Shown: positions 25,093-37,399 of the stretch, piece after piece
Layout: each line of letters begins with the position of its first letter
Position numbering within the stretch: position 1 is the stretch's first letter
Origin: Dendrocalamus latiflorus
Lineage: Eukaryota; Streptophyta; Magnoliopsida; Poales; Poaceae
Direction: 5' to 3'
Assembly: GCA_017311315.1 (NCBI GenBank)
Contig: CM029612.1
Coordinates: 53,216,200-53,280,199 of the forward strand
DNA: 64,000 nucleotides
The notes under the pieces: model-generated
What the model was told of the DNA's origin: nothing
The model's database searches: none
The model's input: the letters and a program-made list of their open reading frames with translations, nothing else
Program-made: the position numbers and the translations under genes

Positions 25093-25425
25093 TACCTTTT
25101 GATTTCAGGTATGGTTAATACATAGCGTATGCATCTCCAGAATCAGGAGTAACGTACAAAATATGCTCACGGTGCACGGCACCACGAGGAAGAAGTTAAA
25201 GCTGAAACTGAGAAGTAATAGGCGCGAGAATTGACACTTAAAAGTTGTGATAATTCTCGTCTTCCACGACATATACTAAACTAGATAGCAATCCCGGAAT
25301 CAAGGGTCAATCACCTACTAGGCATCAGGAGGAAAGTACACTGTATTATTGCAATCTGCAAGGTTGGAGCCTAGGGAAAGAGAGAAGAAGATGAACAAAA
25401 AGACGGCCAGTGATGCGTTCTGCAT

Positions 25426-28400
25426 TTAGACCGGGTCGCAATTAGTATCACCGCCACCTTTGTTCCAGTTCTCATGCCAGTCAGAGAAGCCCGTAAGCAA
25501 GGCCTCTTGCATCCACTGGTACCGGCACTGTGACGAGGCTTCAGGAACTGTCAGCCAGGTCCTCCGGCGGGTGCTCTGCTCGGGCCATGAGGTCAGCTCT
25601 TCCTTCACATGCAGCGCAAACACCGCGGCTCTGCACATACCCTCAGGGCAACAAGCATCTTGATGTGTCTTGCTCTTGAAGTCGTAGAAACCCAGAAATT
25701 GCTGATTCAGAGAAAGAATGGCACTATAAGGTGTAGTATAGCAGCAAGACATACTGATTACTAAATGAATGAAATAAGTGCTCTTGCAGTAGCCATTTCA
25801 CAAACGTGTCTCAAGTTAATGAAACACATCAGGAAAAGACAAGCCACGTGTAAGCATGTATTTTCACCATGATCAAGCACTAAAAACCAGGAGGAAAGGT
25901 AATATTATCTCCATTCTAGCCACATATGCTCAAACAAGCATTTGAGATCCTTCGAGAAAAGTTATAATCATTCTGATTTCATGGCTCTTCCACTATGCAA
26001 GCATTATGCATGGTACAAGGTGAAACTATGGGATAGAATCCATGTCATCTTGATTGTAGCATGTTTCTTCCACTATGCAAGCATTATGCATGTTACAAGC
26101 TGAAACAATGGGATATAATCAATGTCATCTTGATTGTAGCATCCAACATTACAAAGTACTAACATGTTAGTGACAACCTTAAGATTCTAGACTAACACTG
26201 GCCAAAAGAATTCCAACTTGGGGCAACCGAAGCACATACCATACTAAGCTCAAACAATCTACCCAATTAAACCACCGTAACAAGTTGAACATCACTATCA
26301 TGACCCACCAAGAGCACCACTACAATGTGCATCCCACGATTCTTCCACTGTGAACTAAGGGACGTCTGCCCTTCCTTGCATTGCTTGATAATACACTGCA
26401 CACTGGCCAGTATATTTTCTTTACCACCAGACCATTTTTGTCTGTTGTACTCTGTTTGCATTGCATGATACATGATGCGCAGCATTAAGCCATTAACCCC
26501 ATGCAGCTAGGATATTACTAGATGTGAGTCATGTGACTTGTATGACATATGTTGATACAGCAGTAGGCCACTATTAAGATCATGCGAGTAAGTATGGTTC
26601 TGAGTTCTGACTGTGAATCATTGCACAGGAATGCTCCAGTTTTGAGTAAAGTGCAACCCAAGAAAAATTCCAACAAAAAATTAAACTTGATGAGTTTTGA
26701 GGATAAAGCATATAAATCATTCCACTATTGATAAGATAGTTTCCAGTTCCTAAATGATCAAGTTCCCAATGCTAATATAATAATCGGATGTCAATAACTA
26801 TGATGACTCATCACAGAGGGGATTCTAACAATAGCCAAGAACTAAAAAAATCAGGAGTAGGCAGACTCCAAAAGATTGATACTGATTAATATAATGTACA
26901 TTAGCAGCTTAGTACAATCAAGCTAAGAACATGCAGCTGGCTAAGCATAGTACCATAAGGATAAATCTAACATGGCGAATATCAACTCTGCATGACAAGC
27001 CAAAAACATACAAAAGCAATTTCATGGTTAAGTCAAGAGGAAAACACGGGCAATATGTCTCAGCACATGGCATACATGAGTATCTAAAAATACACATGCA
27101 AACAAAAACGAAAAGTAGCCATAAAAAAAAACCATCTCTTGCAGGTATCTTACCACTATGTCTCCTCGAACTCCAGCTTCTTCTATAGCTTCTCGAGCAG
27201 CTGCCTGTTCAACAGTTTCATCGTTCTCCCATCCTCCCTGCAAAAGGAAGACAGAGATAACAAAATCTCTACATGGTAGTATGATAACATTTACCCAACA
27301 AGTTTATGAGAATGACATCACACAAAATGAATAAAAGCTAACACAATGTATTATCAGAAAAAAAAATAAGTGAATGATATATTTTAAACTTATTTCCTTT
27401 GTATGTAGCTGTCAACTTACCAATAAAATAAATCAATAGAAGTTAAAAAAGACATAATTTTGCAAACGAGCTCATTAAAGGATCGGGACTTGGCTATTTC
27501 TTAGTCAGCATATGGATGTTCACATCTGCAACTCAGTTCATTCCAATTTAATCTGGATTTGTCTCAGAGGTATAAAAAATGCCAGGAACAACACCTTGAC
27601 ACTTAGGAACTATCAGAAATATCAATATGTGCTTCTCATAGGGTATAATAGCTTCAATGTAGCATGTCAAAACTGGCAAGGTTTGTAAAATAATGCAATT
27701 TCATGTCAAATGACTACCAATTTTAGGTCATAAATCATCAAATTTACAAGAAGAAAAATGTTGCAATTTCATGTCAAATAGCCACACATACAAATTTTGG
27801 TAAACTTACGCACAGAACCTACACAAGAGTTTTTTTACATCATCATATATTCTGTAATTCTAAATTTCTAATAATTTGGATGCCGATGTTTACAACAAAT
27901 ACCTTTGGAAACAAGAGATCTGGTCCACTTTGGGAGTTTATCATGAGAACTTCAACAAGTTTCTTCTGTTCATCGTCAGAAGTTTCGTCATTTTTAGCTC
28001 TATACCTGAATGGTATGCACCTGTAGACAAATCGAACTTATTTAGAGAAAAACATAAATAAGCTACTATGCAAAAGCAGCACAATGTAACTGTTGGGCCC
28101 CACATTTCATGAAGGTTTTTGTCCAAGAGAGCAAGCTTCCAAGACATCCAAGAAGCAGAATATACTAAATTTTGCCAGTTAATATAGACAGCAGTTCTCC
28201 AAGATGGTAAAATCATGTCGAGAGATAAGCTAGGTCTCATCACAGAAACAACTGAACAAATATTCCTTGTAATGTACAGTGATATGTTAAGTTGGCAAAT
28301 TTTGCAACACCAACCTACAAAACAGTAATGTATATATACGTAAAAGGTGCTACTTGAGCAGTAGAAGTTCGAGCAGATTCAATGAATGATGCTTTCTGGC

Positions 28401-29715
28401 AAGCTTGGTCAAACTAACAAATGTTGTAAGATGCAACCTGCCAACCTTCATCTCAATCATCAGAAACAGACAAATTGTTTGTGGTGATGAAAAGGAAGCA
28501 TTTATGGCTTATGAAGGTCCGCAGTTGTAGTGTTTACGGTACATTAAAGGCGACAAGGTAGAAGTATCACAGAAAGAGATCATTAACCTTTCTGGTTTCT
28601 CCCTACATCTCTTCCAGATACAATATCTAATGAATCTTTGGTTAGTTTTGATTCCCCTCATTATAGAAGGAGCATGTCCTAGATCTTATTACCTGTCCAT
28701 ATGTCATCTCCAGAACCTTTATATTTTCAGTGATTGTTACTACATCTTACGGACATCTCATAGTGGGAACTTCCTCTCCATCAGCTGAAGACAAGTGCAA
28801 CAGAACATAGCAATGCAAATTTATCAACTTGCGACAAGCCACAACGGAACTGTGCCCTAGCTTAGAAAATCAAATATTAACTAGGAGCAAATTAAAAAAA
28901 GGCACCTAACAGATGCCTGGATTATCAAGATTGTTTTGTGACCTTATGTCATCAGCAATATCCAATGACACCAACTAATGCTGAACTTTTTCTATCCACA
29001 CGTCTATCAATAATGATCTGAGCTTCCGTATAGGGTCACTTCGCGTTGGAAAACAGCCTATTCCAAAGAGGCTAAGACAACCTATTCCTTTCCATCACAT
29101 CGTAATTTTGATCCAAACAAACAAATTGGCCAGCTTTTACATCTCATTTCGTGAAGGACACATCCCACGATAAATCCTTACATATGAAGTGAACCACAAA
29201 GTGAAATAAACAAACCATAATACTGTCGCTATCATCAGGTGTTACTACAAACTAAGATAATGTGCATTGATTAAGACTTCCCTGCTCAGTGCTTCTTACA
29301 TCAATCCGCAGATAGTTACCTTAGTACATACAATAGTTTTTATTTTGAAGAAAGCATATGCAAACACCACAGAATCCACGCAAGAAGCAATCACATCACC
29401 ACACCAGGCCACGCCACGCCCCCAACGATCCAATACATCCATCCAACCGAACCAATGCCATCGCCTCGCATGAGGATAAAGAATACGATGCGCACCGCGC
29501 CCTCCCATCGCATTAGGTTAGGTCAAGAGGGCAATGAACCGCACGCACGTAGCCATCGTCCCAACCCAACTCAGCCCAATTAAATCAAGGAAACTTTAGA
29601 GCATCAGGAGGAGCAATGATTGATTGGGCAGGCGAACACCATACCCGGCCACCAGCCGACGGCCGTCCTCGTAGCGCTGCTGGTGCCGGCCAGTGCGGGC
29701 CACCAGGTCGCACAT
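25426..29715 (-). CDS. Nudix hydrolase, 182 aa, four exons
   Basis: Exons on the minus strand are 29,715-29,645, 28,020-27,903, 27,237-27,154 and 25,701-25,426, all with GT/AG borders and consistent phase, giving 182 codons plus TAA. Exon 1 encodes MCDLVARTGRHQQRYEDGRR; exon 2 ends GPDLLFPK; exon 3 carries the full Nudix box G-x5-E-x7-RE-x2-EE-x-G (GGWENDE, then REAIEEAG), whose glutamates bind the catalytic metal. Exon 4 has FLGFYDFKSK, AAVFALHVKEEL and CRYQWMQEAL. The layout matches the plant AtNUDT12/13/16-type family (diphosphoinositol or dinucleotide polyphosphate hydrolases), of about 180-200 residues. The exact substrate cannot be read from sequence. The ATG was chosen because it opens the family's N-terminus directly, in a CpG-rich exon. 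No lesion is seen, and the gene looks functional. Confidence 0.93.
25987..26144. repeat. 80 bp tandem duplication in Nudix intron 3
   Basis: CTTCCACTATGCAAGCATTA through CATCTTGATTGTAGCAT occurs twice head to tail with a period of 80 bp and a few differences. It lies in the 1.45 kb third intron and should not affect the protein. Confidence 0.85.
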
Positions 29716-30604
29716 GCTCCCCTGTCCGGTTCCGCCGCCGCCGCCCGCCCGCACTTCGTGCGCGCCGTCTCGCCGGCGGGGGGTGGGGTCGGCGGTGCAC
29801 GAGGGGCAATGCGGCGAGGTCGAGGGGAGGATGAGAGATTTGTGCGGGGGAGGAGAGATAGGAGGTGGGAATTCCTCGCCGTGAGGGCGCCCTGTTTGTG
29901 CTTCGCTTCCATAGTTTTGTTGGGCCGCTCGGAGTCTCCTCGGTTTTTCTTTCGGCTGGGTTGGGCGCTTTTTATTTTATTTTTCGGCCTGTTTCAAACT
30001 GCTGTGGTTTTTTTTTCCTATGGTGATACTCATTTAGGCTTAAAAGTCCTGTTTTATAATTTATTTTATATTATAGTGGCTAAAAATATACTGTATTTGT
30101 TGGTAGCTTTTCAGTGTAATTAAATTTTTAAAAAAAGTTATATCATCATGGACAATGAAAAGGTATAAGGGGAAAAAAAGAAAAAGTAAAAAAGTCTAAA
30201 AAATTCATATCACTAGAAAAAGGCGAAAGTAAAAAGTTAGAAGCTAGAAGAAGCAGAAGCCATCACGTCTTTTGGCTTTTGGATAAAATGGTATTATAGT
30301 AGCCGTTAGTTTTTTAGAAGTATTCAATTAAAGTAAAATAGAGAAAAAAAATAAAAAAAAAGTATTGTTGTATCTCCGGGAAAAAAGAGAGAGAGAAAAG
30401 GCAAATAAAACTCCGTTAATAAGTTAACGCATTACCATCAAGGTGAGAAGCCATGTTGTTTAGAATGAAAGCTTAGAGGTCGGGATGGGCGGTGACATGG
30501 GGAGCTAGCTTGCCCAGTTTGTTTTAGGTTCTTTTTCTTTGGAAGAAAGAACACTTTTTCTTCCTTTTTTTTGTTTGTTAAAGTATCTGGAATTGGCTGC
30601 TTTA
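29716..30604. other. Upstream region of the Nudix gene and adjoining intergenic DNA
   Basis: 29,716-29,900 is GC-rich and probably the 5' untranslated region and promoter of the Nudix gene; its open frames on both strands are shadows. The remainder is AT-rich and includes a dispersed repeat copy (30,020-30,260). Confidence 0.55.
30020..30260 (-). repeat. AT-rich dispersed repeat, copy 2
   Basis: GTGTAATTAAATTTTTAAAA, CATCATGGACAATG, AAAAAGTCTAAAAAATTC and AAGTTAGAAGCTAGAA align with the copy at 18,244-18,480. Confidence 0.65.
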
Positions 30605-32003
30605 GGGCCTGTTTGGGAGAGCTCCACCAGCTCCAGATTCACGAAAAACAGATTCAGATTCACTTTTCCAAGCCAAACACCTCCAGCTCCAGCAGCTCCA
30701 CCGTGGATCTGCTCCACCAAAACCATGGATCTGGCTCCAGATCCACCAAATCCATGGAGCACCTCAAGGGGTGCTCCACGAAAACTTGTTTTGTATCTAC
30801 TCGTGGAGTTAGATGGTAATTACCCACCAATGCCATTACACACCCCTCCCAACCGTTTTTTCTATTCGGCTTCTTTTCTCTCCAAGCGCTCCTCTCCTCG
30901 CCTTCTCGCGCCGAGCGACCGACGCTCCCCCGCCTCCTCCCGGATCCGCCTCCCCCGCCTCCTCCCGGCTCCTCCCGGCCTCCGCCTCCCCCGCCTCCTC
31001 CCGGCTCCTCCCGGCCTCCCCCGCCTCCTCCCGGCTCCTCCCGGCCTCCGCCTCCCCCGCCTCCGCCCGGCCTCCGCCTCCCCCGCCTCCGACCGCGTCC
31101 GCCTCCTCCCGGGCCTCCGCCTCCCCCGCATCCGCCTCCCCCCGGGCCGGCGCCGCCTCCCCCGCCTCCTCCCGGGCCTCCGCCTCCCCCGCATCCGCCT
31201 CCCCCCGGGCCGGCGCCGCCTCCTCCGCCTCCCCCGCCTCCTCCCGCCTCCGACCGCGTCCGCCTCCTCCCGGGCCTCCGCCTCCCCCGCATCCGCCTCC
31301 CCCCGGGCCGGCGCCGCCTCCCCCGCTTCCTCCCGCCTCCTCCCGGCCTCCGCCTCCCCCGCCTCCTCCGGCCTCCGCCTCCCCCGCCTCCGACCGGTCT
31401 CCGCCTCCCCGGCCTCCTCTCGGTCTCCGCCTCCCCCGCCTCCGACCGGCCCCCGCCTCCGACCGGTCTCCGCCTCCCCGGCCTCCTCCCGGTCTCCGCC
31501 TCCCCCGCCTCCTCCCGGCCTCCGCCTCCGACGCCTCCGACCGGCCTCCGCCAACCCCGCCTCCTCCCGGCCTCCGCCTCCGACCGGCCTCCGCCTCCCC
31601 CGCCTCCGACCGGTCTCCGCCTCCCCGGCCTCCTCTCGGTCTCCGCCTCCCCCGCCTCCTCCCGGCCCCCGCCTCCTCTCGGTCTCCGCCTCCGACCGGC
31701 CTCCGCCTCCCCCGCCTCCGACCGCCTCCGACCGCCTCCTCCCGGCCGCCGCGTTCGCCGTGCCTCGCCTGCGCCGCGCCCGCCGGCCGCTGCCGCGCCT
31801 GACGCGTGGGGCCAGTGGGTTTTTTTTTCATTTTGCCCCTGACGCGTGGGGCCCAGGTGTAAGTGAGATAGAGAGGGAGGTGGAGCTGTACCAAACACTT
31901 TGACGAATCCCAGATCCACCATGGAGCTGCTCCACGGTGAATCCAACTCCAGATCCACGTTTTTCGTGAATCTGAAGTTGGTGGAGCTCTCCCAAACAGG
32001 CCC
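30605..32003. mobile_element. Tourist-like (PIF/Harbinger) non-autonomous element, 1.4 kb, with internal GC minisatellite
   Basis: Inverted ends GGGCCTGTTTGGGAGAGCTC at 30,605 and GAGCTCTCCCAAACAGGCCC ending at 32,003 pair over roughly 60 bp, including AGATTCACGAAAAA on the left against TTTTTCGTGAATCT on the right. The 3 bp duplication TTA is at 30,602-30,604 and 32,004-32,006. The subterminal parts carry CTCCA/TGGAG-rich words (GATCTGCTCCACC and the like). The interior at about 30,925-31,770 is a pyrimidine-rich minisatellite. No transposase is seen. Confidence 0.85.
30925..31770. repeat. GC-rich CCTCCGCCTCCCCCG minisatellite inside the Tourist-like element
   Basis: An irregular tandem array of CCGCCTCC, CTCCCGGCCTCCGC and GACCGGTCTCCGCCTCCCC words, strongly strand-asymmetric (C on the plus strand). 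It has almost no stop codons, which creates artefactual frames up to 454 codons on both strands (Pro/Ser/Arg/Leu-rich on plus, Gly/Arg/Glu-rich on minus). I do not call any of them a gene. Confidence 0.9.
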
Positions 32004-32039
32004 TTATTTGGAGAGTTCCTATACCTATGGCTGTGCTCA

Positions 32040-32300
32040 CAATGGCTTCAGCTTCTGGCTTCCGCCTTATTTTTCACTATTCATAAATTTTGTCTTTTCT
32101 GAACTTTTGGCTTTTTGTTGAGCTTTTTTGCCCGTTTTTTCCCGTATTTGTTTGTATTATACGTAATGGGCTAACATTTTTTTTAATATTTTTATTTTTT
32201 TTAAAATTTAATTATGTTAAATAAACCTTTGTCAGATACAGTGTTTTTTTAACCAGCTACAGTGCTTTTCAGCCATAAACTACCTAAAAAAGCCCAAATA
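32040..32300 (+). repeat. AT-rich dispersed repeat, inverted copy 3
   Basis: Reads as the reverse complement of the 18,244-18,480 family: CTTCTGGCTTCCGCCTTATT, CTTTTTGTTGAGCTTTTTTG, TTTAAAATTTAATTATG and CCAGCTACAG. It lies just outside the Tourist-like element, opposite to the copy at 30,020-30,260. Confidence 0.65.
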
Positions 32301-32553
32301 AGCACAACCATATATCTCGGCCATTGCATTACATTAGGCTGCGATGCTGCTGTGCTATCATCTATATCTCGGTCATCAAAACTTAACATCTTACTTCAAA
32401 GTCGAGTGCCCAACAAGAGAAGAACGGCAAGGTCACCGCTCACCTCTACTGCAGACTGCAAGACGGGGACGCTTGGGCATCGAGCGGTTTGCGCCAGTGC
32501 CGCTTGGTATTAGGCTAGTGGCCTCGCCACGTCTCACGGGCACGGCACGGTTC

Positions 32554-33494
32554 CAGTGGTGTAGCCAGGATTTGTAGCTATGGTGGTTCATTGTCTAAAA
32601 TTTATTTAACCGTTATAAATTTAACATGTCGGTACACAAGTATATGAATTACGAAATGCAATTAAGGGAAAAAAGACATACGAACTTCATAAAATAGACG
32701 AATATAGCTTTCTTAACATAGAATTGAAATATTACATACCCATAGTAGTTGAAGAACAGTACGTCACTACTTCTTCTTCTTGTCAGGATATAAAGAGAAC
32801 ATCACATTAATTTTATATTAGAACATTAAATACATTCTATATTTATGGACAAAGCTATTTAAAAAATACATTTTATAAATGAGTAGATCAGAAGAGTTTG
32901 CTTGCATGGGTAACTTCCTGAAAGCCGCATTTGGAGCAAACGCAAGCTAAGACAACAAATACCTACCTCGGCAAATTTACGAGACCGTTTACACCGACTT
33001 CTGTTCACAGAAGAAAGAAGGTAATATAAATATTTAACTTTCTAAAATAATTTCTCTATTTCTCTCATCCTGAAAATAAGTTATGGGACACAGACATATC
33101 ACTACCTCACTCTTCTCGCTCCTGTCTCGCACACGCATCTCTTTTTTATTTTCCCCACCACTCGTATCCTCCCACTAAAAGCTTTTTTTAGTCATTACTA
33201 TTTATTTTAGCTAAAAACCATCAACTGTCGTTCAATATGAACATGCCAAGCTAGTCATTGATTTTATTGTACATCTAGATGCCAAGCTAGCCAACGATTT
33301 TACTGTACATCTAGATTCCCAAGTTGCGTGTCATTAGCTTGACACATATAGAGCAAATTAAATGATTTAGCGGGAGGTAAAATGTAGCTGTGATTCAACA
33401 AGTTTTTACATTATGATCAAATACATGAAGGCCTCATTATCCGAGCGCAGGGTGGTTCGCGGCCCACAGGGACCACCCTGTAGCTCCGCCAGTG
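32554..33494. mobile_element. hAT-like non-autonomous element
   Basis: Left end CAGTGGTGTAGCCAGGAT and right end reverse complement CACTGGCGGAGCTACAGG form imperfect inverted termini. The 8 bp flanks CACGGTTC (32,546-32,553) and CATGGCTC (33,495-33,502) match at 6 of 8 positions, the length expected for hAT target duplications. It holds no transposase frame, but does hold a block (about 33,040-33,255) related to the MITE in the tRNA gene. Confidence 0.6.
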
Positions 33495-33817
33495 CATGGC
33501 TCGGTTTAGGGTCGGACTCAGAATAAAACTTGAGTGAGAGTATAAATGACTTTGGGTTTAGATTTTTTTTTTACTAATTCTAAACTCAATAGAAACGCTT
33601 TTGTTAGATTAGTGAAGACATAAGTGATAAAATTTTAACTGATATAAATATAAGTTAAAGTTAAATTAAAACCATGTTCCTACTATCTTTACTCGGTCAC
33701 CCCTGCTCGGCTCTCGAGCCGACGTAGAAGGTGAAACACCACCAAGCCGCGGGTGCGCGCCTCACATTGCACACGCACGAACGAGCACCGAGCACGATGC
33801 TGCCCTAGACCCCATTA

Positions 33818-34093
33818 GGGCATCTATAGTGTATGAAAATAGAGGGTCTTAAGCCACCTTAAGGTCAACCTTATACATTACAGGGATGACCTTAAGCAGG
33901 CTATAAGCAAAAAAGGCTTAAGGCTGGTCCTCAAACTAAAGACCTAGCCACAAGCATTAAAATACAATTTTTCTTTATCTGCTAAGTGGGACCGTCTTAA
34001 GACCCTTTGGGTTATATACACTATGGAGTCAGCCTTAAGGTTTAGATGGGACCCACCTTAAGACCCATTGGGTTATATACACTACAGATGCCC
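33818..34093. mobile_element. Tourist-type MITE, 276 bp
   Basis: Ends GGGCATCTATAGTGTAT and ATACACTACAGATGCCC are inverted repeats. The target duplication TTA lies at 33,815-33,817 and 34,094-34,096. Inside, GGGTTATATACACTA occurs twice near the right end, a partial terminal duplication of about 66 bp. Confidence 0.88.
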
Positions 34094-34420
34094 TTAGGTG
34101 CTGAGGTGCCTGCCTGCGCCGCTGGTGGTTTGGTGCCATCCCATCAGACGACCCCTAGTGGGCCGTGTGGCCCACGTGATCGCACGAAACATTTGTTTCC
34201 TCTCTTGCCACCCATCCGACCTAACAGACGGAAGTGGCTGGCATTTCGGCCATGCCAAGCCCAGCACTCGCCTCCCTCAGCAAAGACATACATATGTGGG
34301 CTGGTCCGTGCGTCTCTGCTTACATCGATGCGCTTTCTATGTGCTGCTGCTGGAGCCCAACAAACCCACGCAAAGTCGTACACACTTTCGTTTGAATGAA
34401 TTATTCTATTTTCTCTCTCA

Positions 34421-34509
34421 GGGGTGTTTGGATTAGGGAAATTTCTTGGAAAATTTTGGGATTTAGTTCAGATTTAAGCTAAATCCTAAGGGCTCTAATC
34501 CAAACCCCC
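34421..34509. mobile_element. Short MITE with GGGGTGTTTGGATTAG ends
   Basis: GGGGTGTTTGGATTAG and CTAATCCAAACCCCC are near-perfect inverted ends about 89 bp apart, with an inner AAATTTTGGGATTTAG/CTAAATCC pair. I could not find a clear target duplication, so the superfamily is uncertain (Tourist-like by its ends). Confidence 0.6.
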
Positions 34510-34649
34510 GTCCAAATAGTCCATTCCTACGTATAGTGATAGACCTCTTTGACTCCCGTTCGATCCTTTTCTCTCTCACCTAGGCTTCTTGGCAGGTCTA
34601 GCTCGGTGGATCAGTAGTTTACCCCTCCTCTTCCCTGCCCCCATACATT

Positions 34650-34812
34650 CAGACCCTTTCTTTTCAGGTTATGGATTATGATTCCTTTCAAATAAATAAA
34701 TAAAATGGTTCTTTCATCGACATTTCGAAGCGGTTTATCGGTATTCGATTCATTCATACAAACACTCATGTTAGAATTAAAAACTATAAGACAGAGCCAT
34801 AAATCGTAAAAC
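34650..34812 (-). repeat. Small dispersed repeat, inverted copy 3
   Basis: Reverse complement of the family at 11,820-12,030 and 18,640-18,845: GAAGCGGTTTATCGGTATTC, ATTCATACAAACACTCATGT and CATAAATCGTAAAACACAG. Confidence 0.6.
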
Positions 34813-37399
34813 ACAGTTGAAGAAAACCACACTTACTCTTTTTATGTACGGACGCACGCACGTAGGTAATGGCATCCGTCGCGTCAAATGCTTAGCACCA
34901 CGCAGCAATGGTCCAAGAGCCCATGTATATATCCATCCATCCACTTTGCATCGTAGCACCGGACGCACGGTACGGTACTGTACCAAGCATGTACCCACAA
35001 AACAAACAAACAAACAAACATGTACCCACAGGCCACACTGCCACGGCAAACGGCTCTCGACAGTCGACCTCTCAACTTGCACCGAAACTAAGAAATAGAT
35101 CATTTCGTATTTTTTATATTTTTTTTATTAAAATTAGTCACGAATAGTATCAGATACGAATATGAATGTGTATATTCCTAGCCACGAATGTAGAGTGAAC
35201 ACATGCCGCTCTAAATACAGTTAGCCTCGATCATAAATATTTAGTCGAATAATACACAAAAATAAAAAAACAATATATGTCGCACGTATAAGGATCAATC
35301 AACCATGCTACATGTTATAATAGAACTACATTAATAGCTTAACAAGAAAATTTAACCATATCACACGATGACAGTGACTAGTTAAGCAAATAGTAAGTAG
35401 TTATTACTAAGTAGTAAATTTTAACTAGCAAATTAGTAAATATATGATAGGCTAGTTAAGCAAGTAGTAGCTATCACACGGTCCAAAAGTAAAAACCACT
35501 CATAGCCAAGTACACTACTAATTTATTTAACTTCATTATATCACATGATAAGTTCATAACACAAGTCTTATCTAGCAGAAGTTAGCAGTGAGTCATCTCT
35601 AACCATGCTTCAGTGGAGCTTAGCCTCGATCACTATCTAGTCCTACAAAAAAACCAGTTGGAACCCAAAATTATTGAATGAATAATAGAATTCCAAAATT
35701 GATGTTTCTATAATGAATAGTACAACTAGAGAAGCATATGATTCAGTTCCACTCGCTGGGACTAAATGACTATCAAACTTATAACTTTGAACTAAAAGAT
35801 GCAGTGAGCTGAACTACTTATCACATAAATGCAATAAACAACTACTAACTGGATTTGAATTTTCCATGAACAGCTTGGTGTAGTTTATTTTTCTGCAACG
35901 CAGATATAGCGTAAAACTCTGTCCATGAGACCAATATTCATCTAGTATTCTAGTGTGCCAGCAGTAACAGTGTCTAGTGTCCGACAATAAGTAATGAGTA
36001 ACAAAGATAAGTAGTATCATTGATCTGGCAGTTTATTTGCATTGAGCTGCTTTCATTGATCAAGAGAATATCAATATTCTAAAATTGAATCCATTACAAG
36101 CATCGCGCATTAGAAATTTTGTAACACTTACTGATCAAGATAATATCGTATCATTGATCAGGCAGTTTATTTGCATTGAGCTGCTTTCATTTCATCTATT
36201 CTGAAGAATCAAGCTCAGCAATGCCAGAAACCGAGGCATTTCATTTATCTTTGACGGCGTCGAGAGGAGAGGCAGGCGACGGCGACGGCGTACTGTGGAG
36301 AGGAGAGGGGAATTGAGTGATGCGGGCCTTCTGTCTATCCAAGCCGGCGGCATCGAGAGGAGAGGCGAACGGGCGTCGACGACGTTCTGTGGGAGAGGAG
36401 ACTAAAGTGGATGACTCAAGAACTCAGAATGTGGGAGTGTATGTCTTTGCCGATGGCTTGACTTTTTGCAGATAGTTACCAGATATTTTTAGGTAACTAT
36501 CTGGCTAATTTTCTAGATAGCTCCGTATCCACCGAATACTTCTTTTCCGAATTTGTTTCCATATCTGGCAAAAACTATCCAGCCCCATTTTTATATCTGA
36601 CAAAAGCCTCCAGCTATCTGATAATATGTTCTGAATAGGATCTGAATTTATTCGGACAGACGGACAGACTAGATTGTGCCCCTGTTCATCCATAAGCACA
36701 ATCACAATCAAATCGGGCTAATATGGAGTAGAACACTCACCGGTAGAGGTGATGACTGTCAAAATTGCTAGGGTGAGGGGCATCCCGCTATCTCCAATAC
36801 AACTGTCAGAGCGACAAGGCGTGAACAGTGACGGTATTAAGCCGGACCGCACGGGGCCAAGCTGAGGGAGGAACAAGGAAGGACACGACGACAAGCCTAG
36901 AGCAGCTCAATGTTGGGGAGAGCCTCTAGGAGTGACGGCGCCGACCACTAAGAGGCGGCGCACCAAGAGAGAGGGAGACAAGAGAGAGACAGAGCCATCG
37001 GGGCAGAGATGGAGCATGATGGCGGTGGCAAATCTCGATCCCGTTGCTTTCCGTTTTTTAAAACCGCTTTTAAAAATTGAAAGTCGAAACTGTATTAAAC
37101 ATCCCTAAAGTAATTGATGGTGTTTTTCCACTCCACCGCAGCTTTTGCGAGGTTGAGGAACTAGTTATATGGTGGGTTTTTGAGCTGGGTCGTGTCTACC
37201 AAACCAAGTCTCTACCCCTAAAATCCACCAGTTCAGTTCTTTCCTACGCCCACCCCAAATTGTGCCCCCAGCAGTCATGAGTTTTCCTGCGTCCACACCA
37301 ATTCGTGTCCCCAGGAAAACCAACCATTGAAATCAACGATCAAGGATCAATTCCTACCTTTCTCTCTCCTTACCCACTCATATCCAACGATCCAAATCT

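Noticed and set aside
29585..30123. Frames of 70-167 codons over the Nudix first exon
   Set aside because: They lie in other frames or strands of the GC-rich first exon and upstream region; the real exon is the short MCDLVARTGRHQQR reading.
30539..31958. Open frames of 230-454 codons on both strands
   Set aside because: They are translations of a C-rich minisatellite that lacks stop codons in most frames. Proteins are Pro/Ser/Arg or Gly/Arg/Glu repeats without a domain, and they overlap each other on opposite strands.
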